DNA of 64,000 nucleotides, taken from assembly GCF_005795905.1 (NCBI RefSeq), contig NZ_VAWE01000001.1, positions 5,755,001 through 5,819,000 of the forward strand, given 5' to 3'. The translations under genes and the position numbers were made by a program. Below, in pieces: positions 60,000-64,000 of the stretch. Below the pieces are notes generated by a model. The model did not search any database. It was not told the DNA's origin and was given only the letters and a program-made list of their open reading frames with translations. Numbering within the stretch: the stretch's first letter is position 1; every line of letters starts with the position of its first letter. Source of the DNA: Streptomyces marianii. GTDB lineage: Bacteria; Actinomycetota; Actinomycetes; Streptomycetales; Streptomycetaceae.

Positions 60000-60917
60000 A
60001 TGAAGATAGATCCCGACGTTCTCGAAGTGCTCCGTGCGGCCTCGGTCGACGGCCCGGAGCTCCGGCTGAACGGCCAGCTCGACCGCAAGCTGTACGAGCG
60101 CGTCAACCTCGCCCTGCACGCAGTCGGCGGCCGGTGGCACCGCTACAGGAAGGCCCACGTCTTCACCGTCGATGCCGCCGACGCCGTAGCCGGACTGCTC
60201 GCTACCGGCGAGGTGCTCACCGACGCCGACCGAGGGTTCTACGCGACGCCCAAGCCCACGGTCGAACGCCTCCTGGACCTCGCCGAGCTCGAACCCGGAT
60301 GCGAGGTGCTGGAGCCCTCTGCGGGGCGCGGCGCCATCGCCGAAGCCGTCGCCGCCCGCGGGGCCGTCGTGGACTGTGTCGAACTCGACGCCGCTCGGGC
60401 GGAGCACATCCGCGCCGGCGGGTACGCCCGGCAGGTCACCACCGCCGACTTCTTCACGGTCAAGGTGGAGCGCCGCTACCAACGGGTTATCATGAACCCC
60501 CCGTTCGCGGGGCGGCAGGACATCCGGCACGTGGAGCGGGCGTTGCGCTTCATCCAGCCCGGTGGCCTTCTCGTCGCGATCATGTACGGGAGCCTCACCT
60601 ACCGGGACGACAGAAGGACGAAGGACTTCCTCGCTCGGATATGGGAGGCGCGGGGAACCCTCTGGGAGCTGCCCGCCGAGGCCTTTCCGGCGGTGGGCGT
60701 GGCGACGGTGATCGCTGTCATCCCGGTTCGCGACGTGGCGCCTCCAACGACCCTCAAGCAGATCACGCTCAGGCCCGAGGACTTCACCGCTCGGCCCCGG
60801 GCCGTGCAGCAGGACCTGTTCTTCACGGACGGACCGACCGAGCACGGCACGGCGCCCTTCGAGGGGTTCGGCTACGGGGCTCCGCCTGACGGGAGGGATC
60901 ACGCCGGGGAAAGATAG
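60000..60917 (+). CDS. SAM-dependent methyltransferase, NPPF type
   Basis: The 305-residue protein has an N-terminal alpha/beta region (1-75) and a Rossmann methyltransferase core with motif I VLEPSAGRGAIAEAVAARG, an acidic-loop VDCVELDAARAEHI and motif IV NPPFAGRQD. NPPF is the signature of N6-adenine (amino) methyltransferases. No adjacent restriction endonuclease is seen, so an orphan modification enzyme is likeliest. It is 14 bases after the zinc-rich gene and ends before an operator-like site. Confidence 0.85.
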   Translation: MKIDPDVLEVLRAASVDGPELRLNGQLDRKLYERVNLALHAVGGRWHRYRKAHVFTVDAADAVAGLLATGEVLTDADRGFYATPKPTVERLLDLAELEPGCEVLEPSAGRGAIAEAVAARGAVVDCVELDAARAEHIRAGGYARQVTTADFFTVKVERRYQRVIMNPPFAGRQDIRHVERALRFIQPGGLLVAIMYGSLTYRDDRRTKDFLARIWEARGTLWELPAEAFPAVGVATVIAVIPVRDVAPPTTLKQITLRPEDFTARPRAVQQDLFFTDGPTEHGTAPFEGFGYGAPPDGRDHAGER

Positions 60918-61166
60918 ATCCCAACACTCAAGAGTGATACGGTCTTTCTCGTTGGTGGGAACGGCCACAGCCGAGGAACCGGCCCACCAGCACGCCGTGG
61001 CATGCGGCATCCCCTTCGGTGCCTGGCGGGTGGCCAATCCCCCGCGCCCTACCCGCCAGGCACCGGCTCCGCGCCGAAGCGAAGCCGCCGGGACCGCGAC
61101 GCCACGAACACGACCGGACCCGCCTCCGCCCACGCCGGGGGCGGGTCCCGTGCACTCCGGAGCGAC
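60918..61166 (+). promoter_or_regulatory. Leader with half-palindrome and two hairpins
   Basis: It begins with CCAACACT-CA-AGAGTGAT (60921-60938), related to the int/xis palindrome. Two hairpins follow: GCCTGGCGGGT...ACCCGCCAGGC (61021-61061) and GGACCCGCC...GGCGGGTCC (61116-61148). An open frame from GTG 60934 crosses it and ends in an ATGA overlap with the next gene, but its composition looks non-coding. The structure suggests an independent promoter with a structured 5' leader, or a small RNA. Confidence 0.55.
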
Positions 61167-61379
61167 ATGAGCGCAGACGACTTCAAGGGCAACCCGGAAG
61201 ACCGCGAGCTGTACCTGCGCCTGCTCATCGAACGGGACGGCCCACCGGAATTGGCCGCCGACGAGCGGGACCCGGGCCGAAGGATTCGCACAGCCCCCGA
61301 CCGAGACGGCGCGCGGTGCGGCGCAGAACTCGAAGCGGCCATCTCATCCAGACGACGACCCAGGAGAACAGCGGCATGA
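61167..61379 (+). CDS. Small hypothetical protein (70 aa)
   Basis: The ATG at 61167 has CGGAG a few bases upstream. The first half (DDFKGNPEDRELYLRLLIERDG) is acidic and helical and the second is Arg-rich (EAAISSRRRPRRTAA), so nucleic-acid binding is possible. The stop overlaps the next ATG (ATGA). Family unknown. Confidence 0.55.
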   Translation: MSADDFKGNPEDRELYLRLLIERDGPPELAADERDPGRRIRTAPDRDGARCGAELEAAISSRRRPRRTAA

Positions 61380-61501
61380 CCGACGACCAGACATCCAAGC
61401 AGACCGGGCGCGGCGAGCCCCCCGTACCGGGTGCGGAGTGGTGCAACGCCTGCGACGCCTGGTGCGTGCCGCCGGGCATCTGCCGCTGCAACAACCGATA
61501 G
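61376..61501 (+). CDS. Tiny cysteine-rich protein (41 aa)
   Basis: The ATG overlaps the previous stop and AGGAGAA precedes it. Cys residues occur as WCNACDAWC and GICRC, giving five cysteines in the last 20 residues, which suits one zinc site. It is too short for family assignment; the tight coupling favours it being real. Confidence 0.6.
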   Translation: MTDDQTSKQTGRGEPPVPGAEWCNACDAWCVPPGICRCNNR

Positions 61502-61562
61502 ACGCGTGGGGCGGCGGCCGTCACCGTCGCCCCACGCTCACCCCGACTTCAAGGACCTGCTT

Positions 61563-62258
61563 ATGACCACTGGCCTCTACAACTCCTTCGCCGCGCTCGC
61601 CAGCGCGCAGATCGAAGGCATCGACTACCAACGCTCCTGGCGCTCGTCCCCGATCTCCACGCTGCTCCACCTGGCCATTCACGGCGGCGGGATCGAGCAG
61701 GGCACGAGCGAACTCGCCAGCGCAGCCGCGGGCGACGTCCACGACTTCTACACCTTCGACGGGATCAAGCAGGCTAACAACGGCGACCTGCACATCACGT
61801 CGACCAGCTTCGATGACCCCCAGGCACTGGCGCTGGCTCAGGGCGCCACCCACGTCATCTCCTGGCACGGAGCCGCCGGCGCGACGCCAATGACGAACCT
61901 CGGCGGCCTCGACTACACCCTGCGCGACCGCATCGGTCAGTCCCTGGCGCAGGCGGGATTCGCCGTACAGGTCGCCAACGAGGAGATCAACGGCAACGAC
62001 GCCACGAACATCTGCAACCGCGGCGTACGCGGCATGGGCGTGCAACTGGAGATCAGCACCGCCCAGCGCCAGGCGTTCTTCCTGAACGGAGACATGTCAC
62101 GCGCCAACCGCGAGAACGTGACTGGAGTCTTCACCTCCTACGTCACGGCTGTGACCAGCGCCATCGCGAAGGCCCTCGTCGCCGCAGGCAAGGGGCAGCC
62201 CGTGGTCGTTCCCCAGCGGGATCGCGGGTCGGTCGACTCGGTAGCGTCGGGCGCATGA
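61563..62258 (+). CDS. Poly-gamma-glutamate hydrolase-like protein
   Basis: The 231-residue protein matches the phage-type PGA depolymerase / YjqB family. It has LLHLAIHGGGIEQGTSELASA with the zinc-ligand His and Glu, VHDFYTFDGIK, ISWHGAAGA with another candidate His, and CNRGVRGMGVQLEIS with Glu. No signal peptide is seen, so release would need lysis or a holin. In other phages the enzyme degrades a gamma-glutamate capsule; Streptomyces is not a known producer, so the target may be a different gamma-linked peptide. It overlaps the next gene (ATGA). Confidence 0.85.
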   Translation: MTTGLYNSFAALASAQIEGIDYQRSWRSSPISTLLHLAIHGGGIEQGTSELASAAAGDVHDFYTFDGIKQANNGDLHITSTSFDDPQALALAQGATHVISWHGAAGATPMTNLGGLDYTLRDRIGQSLAQAGFAVQVANEEINGNDATNICNRGVRGMGVQLEISTAQRQAFFLNGDMSRANRENVTGVFTSYVTAVTSAIAKALVAAGKGQPVVVPQRDRGSVDSVASGA

Positions 62259-62479
62259 CCACGTCGCGCCAGTACACCGGTGAGCGGATCGACGTCGAAC
62301 CGCTCACCGCCAGCACCATCACCGACAACCAGCTCGACGCCATCCGCGCCGAACTCGCCCACTACCGGGCCGGAGGCGAGGGGGCTAACCCCGCAGCCGT
62401 CAGCGGCACTCCGCCGACGACGGCCCCGGCTCCCGAGGACGCCAGCCAGCCGGCCGAACCGAACGGAACCGCCCGCTGA
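62255..62479 (+). CDS. Small hypothetical protein (74 aa)
   Basis: The ATG overlaps the stop of the hydrolase gene. The N-terminal half (YTGERIDVEPLTASTITDNQLDAIRAELAHYR) looks folded and helical; the C-terminal half is a Pro/Ala/Glu-rich tail. No known family. A site with the AGTGTTGGCGT half-motif follows. Confidence 0.6.
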   Translation: MTTSRQYTGERIDVEPLTASTITDNQLDAIRAELAHYRAGGEGANPAAVSGTPPTTAPAPEDASQPAEPNGTAR

Positions 62480-62485
62480 TCGTCT

Positions 62486-62496
62486 AGTGTTGGCGT
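62486..62496. promoter_or_regulatory. Half operator (AGTGTTGGCGT)
   Basis: Eleven bases identical to the right half and flank of the int/xis palindrome, lying 39 bases before the second ParB-domain gene. Confidence 0.5.
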
Positions 62497-62534
62497 GCGT
62501 AGGGCGCGGGGAACGGCCTACACAAGGGACGCCC

Positions 62535-63194
62535 GTGACCGCGCTCGCCAACATCCCCGAACAGCTCCTGCCGCTCGCCGTGCCCATCGGCGACCTGGCC
62601 CCGTACCACCGCAATCCCCGCACCGGCGACCTCCCGGCCATCGCCGAGTCGCTGACGGTCAACGGCCAGTACCGGCCCGTCGTGGTCAACAAGGGAACCC
62701 ACACCGGACGCCCCAACGAGATCCTGGCGGGCAACCACACCGTGGCCGCCGCCCAGCAACTCGGCTGGGAACACATCGCGGCCACCTGGATCGACGTCGA
62801 TGACGAAGCCGCAGCACGCATCGTCATCGTCGACAACCGGACCAACGACCTCGCGGGATACGACACCGCCCTGCTGGCCGAAGTCCTCTCCGAGATCCCC
62901 GACCTCGCCGGTACCGGATACGACCGCGAAAGCGTCGACCGGCTCCTTGACGACACCTCGCTCCCCGAGACGCTGGAGCTGACCTCCGACGGCGCGGGCA
63001 CCGGAGCCGCCGCCACAGTGGACTACCTCCAGTGGGGCTACCTCCAGTGGGAGTCCAAGCGGGTTCGGATCACCTCCGAAGAGGTTGAAGCCCTCAACGC
63101 CATCTACACGAAGTTCGTCGACGACACCAACAGCGACCTCGGCTTCGGCTGGCACGTCCTCCAGGAAGCCCACCAGGAGGGCGACGCCGCATGA
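62535..63194 (+). CDS. ParB-N-terminal-domain protein
   Basis: The 219-residue protein has the ParB/Srx-fold nuclease-like domain: LAVPIGDLAPYHRNPRTGDLPAIAESL, GQYRPVVVN, LAGNHTVAAAQQLGWEHIAATWIDVD and IVDNRTNDLAGYD. It lacks the HTH of partition ParB proteins. A short tandem duplication near residue 165 gives YLQWGYLQW. The GTG at 62535 is the start. The stop overlaps the ATG of the ParB-methyltransferase fusion, so the two probably work together. Such proteins are common next to DNA-modification genes in phages. Confidence 0.83.
   Translation: MTALANIPEQLLPLAVPIGDLAPYHRNPRTGDLPAIAESLTVNGQYRPVVVNKGTHTGRPNEILAGNHTVAAAQQLGWEHIAATWIDVDDEAAARIVIVDNRTNDLAGYDTALLAEVLSEIPDLAGTGYDRESVDRLLDDTSLPETLELTSDGAGTGAAATVDYLQWGYLQWESKRVRITSEEVEALNAIYTKFVDDTNSDLGFGWHVLQEAHQEGDAA
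63023..63050 (+). repeat. 15-bp in-frame tandem duplication
   Basis: CTACCTCCAGTGGGG occurs at 63023-63037 and again, as 13 matching bases, at 63038-63050, encoding YLQWGYLQW in the ParB-domain protein. Confidence 0.8.
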
Positions 63195-64000
63195 GCAAGG
63201 CACCCACGACGACGTTCTACGAGTCGTACCCGCTCGATCAACTGCGCCCCGCCGACTACAACCCGCGCCGCCTCAGCGAGACGGCCTTCGTCCGGCTCCA
63301 GGCATCGCTGCGCCGCCACGGAGTCGTCAAGCCGGTGATCCTCAACGCGGACGGCACGCTGGTCGCAGGCCACCAGAGGACGAAGGGTCTCAAGGCCATC
63401 GGCATGACCCACACCCCCGCGGTCATGCTCGGCACGAAGGTCCGCCTCCAGGACGAGATCCAGTTCAACCTGCTGCACAACCGTGTGGAGACCGAGGCGA
63501 GCATCGTCTACGCCGAGCCCGGCGAGATCGGCGCCTGGTCCTGGATTCCGTGGCAGTCCATCCGCGTCGCCGAGCGCAAGAACCTCTCCTTCGTCAACGC
63601 CATCGGCCACATGACCGCCGGCCACGGCCCCTGGGGCAGCGTCGTCATCGACGACCAGGGCCGCATCGTCCTCAACGCCGAGTACGCCGTCGTCGCCTCC
63701 TTCTCGCGCTTCGACCTCCTCGCCTGGACCGTGGCCTCGGCCGACGCCGCCCAGCTCCACGCCGATCTCACCGGCGAGTACGGCGTCTACGACTGGAGCG
63801 CGATCGAGGACAAGGCCCCGGTCTGGAACCAGCACATCGTCCAGCCCAAGCGGCTGCGACAGTTCTCCTCCAAGGCCAAGGCGGGGAAGCTCGCGTACGG
63901 CTCCGAGACATGGGACCAGCTCGTCACGCCCTGGCTCAAGCCCACTCAGCGCGTCGTGGACTTCGGCGCCGGATACGGCGACTACGCCAAGCACCTGCGG
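63191..64000 (+). CDS. ParB-domain / methyltransferase fusion, 3' end outside window
   Basis: The frame from ATG 63191 is open to the right edge (270 residues shown). Residues 1-120 form a ParB-like domain (YPLDQLRPADYNPRRLSETAF, LRRHGVVKPVILN, LVAGHQRTKGLKAIGM, NLLHNRVETEAS). A middle region of unknown type follows. At 253-267, RVVDFGAGYGDYAKH is motif I of a SAM-dependent methyltransferase. The stretch between has GHGPWGSVVIDDQGRIVLNAEYAVV. Probably a DNA-modifying enzyme, with the ParB-like part for recognition or regulation. Its missing C terminus should show whether the catalytic motif is DPPY/NPPY or other. Confidence 0.8.
   Translation, partial: MSKAPTTTFYESYPLDQLRPADYNPRRLSETAFVRLQASLRRHGVVKPVILNADGTLVAGHQRTKGLKAIGMTHTPAVMLGTKVRLQDEIQFNLLHNRVETEASIVYAEPGEIGAWSWIPWQSIRVAERKNLSFVNAIGHMTAGHGPWGSVVIDDQGRIVLNAEYAVVASFSRFDLLAWTVASADAAQLHADLTGEYGVYDWSAIEDKAPVWNQHIVQPKRLRQFSSKAKAGKLAYGSETWDQLVTPWLKPTQRVVDFGAGYGDYAKHLR

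Larger units (their letters stand above)
53010..64000. mobile_element. Integrated element in the CAT tRNA (right part outside window)
   Basis: The boundary is inferred from the tRNA 3' end, the adjacent tyrosine integrase, a divergent excisionase-like gene and the abrupt change from core genes to ParB, recombinase and methyltransferase genes with less extreme base composition. The second att copy is not visible within the window; the T-arm/CCA end of the tRNA does not recur downstream here. The element is therefore at least 11 kb. Class (prophage, phage-plasmid or ICE) is undecided. Confidence 0.85.

Noticed and set aside
60934..61170. A 78-residue open frame ending in an ATGA overlap
   Set aside because: Start is inside the operator-like site, the second half is Pro/Thr/Arg-rich, and two perfect hairpins explain the sequence better; kept only as an alternative in the leader entry.
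53158..64000. Restriction-modification system
   Set aside because: Two methyltransferase-type genes are present but no restriction endonuclease gene is visible in this part of the element.

Overview
The window is a very GC-rich, densely coded actinobacterial chromosome segment, almost certainly Streptomyces. The evidence is frequent GTG starts, GGAGG-type ribosome sites, the zur-znuABC / recO-uppS / glyS neighbourhood, an HrdA-type sigma factor beside dnaG, a rare TTA codon and Actinobacteria-specific small proteins. Positions 1 to about 53,030 look like ordinary core chromosome. From the tRNA gene at 52,958 to the right edge the sequence is an integrated mobile element, and its far end lies outside the window.

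Core region, left to right. A truncated secreted-type protein, two tiny overlapping genes, a Roadblock protein and an ArsR-type regulator come first. recO and uppS then face zur-znuB-znuC-znuA across two strong terminators, and two Zur-box-like sites lie over the znuA start. glyS diverges from znuA. From 10.3 to 16.8 kb are small proteins, a TetR regulator, an aldo/keto reductase with a 15-bp inverted-repeat operator, a Uma2 protein, an MFS exporter and dusB. ppdK (17.2-19.9 kb) is followed by a winged-helix regulator that carries a TTA codon, and a Tat-exported PhoX-like protein.

Nitrogen assimilation genes lie at 24.4-28.5 kb (nirD, nirB and a third FAD reductase, apparently one operon) and 34.0-36.2 kb (nasA). 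A sirohydrochlorin chelatase at 38.3 kb could supply the siroheme NirB needs. Between them lie a TauE/SafE permease, a class F sortase with a likely surface-protein partner, soxR, cutA and others. dgt, an FAD reductase, dnaG and hrdA follow. Next comes a two-gene ABC exporter with one degenerate ATP site, xylB, and a tRNA cluster (Asn, Asn, CAT anticodon). This core part also holds several fresh-looking tandem duplications (periods 18, 21, 45, 77, 84 and 117 bp), several of them at gene 3' ends.

Mobile element (about 53.0 kb to beyond 64.0 kb). A tyrosine integrase points back at the tRNA. A divergent small DNA-binding (excisionase-like) gene is separated from it by the palindrome CCAACACT-N2-AGTGTTGG. 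Next are a large-serine-recombinase-like protein without its catalytic domain and a leftward XRE-regulator / membrane-protein pair. A long rightward block of closely packed genes follows: a ParB-family protein, small Cys-rich proteins, an NPPF-type methyltransferase, a poly-gamma-glutamate-hydrolase-like protein, a second ParB-domain protein and a ParB-domain/methyltransferase fusion cut by the window edge. Partial copies of the palindrome recur before two later gene groups, which suggests common control. No structural phage or conjugation genes are visible, so prophage, phage-plasmid and integrative conjugative element all remain possible.
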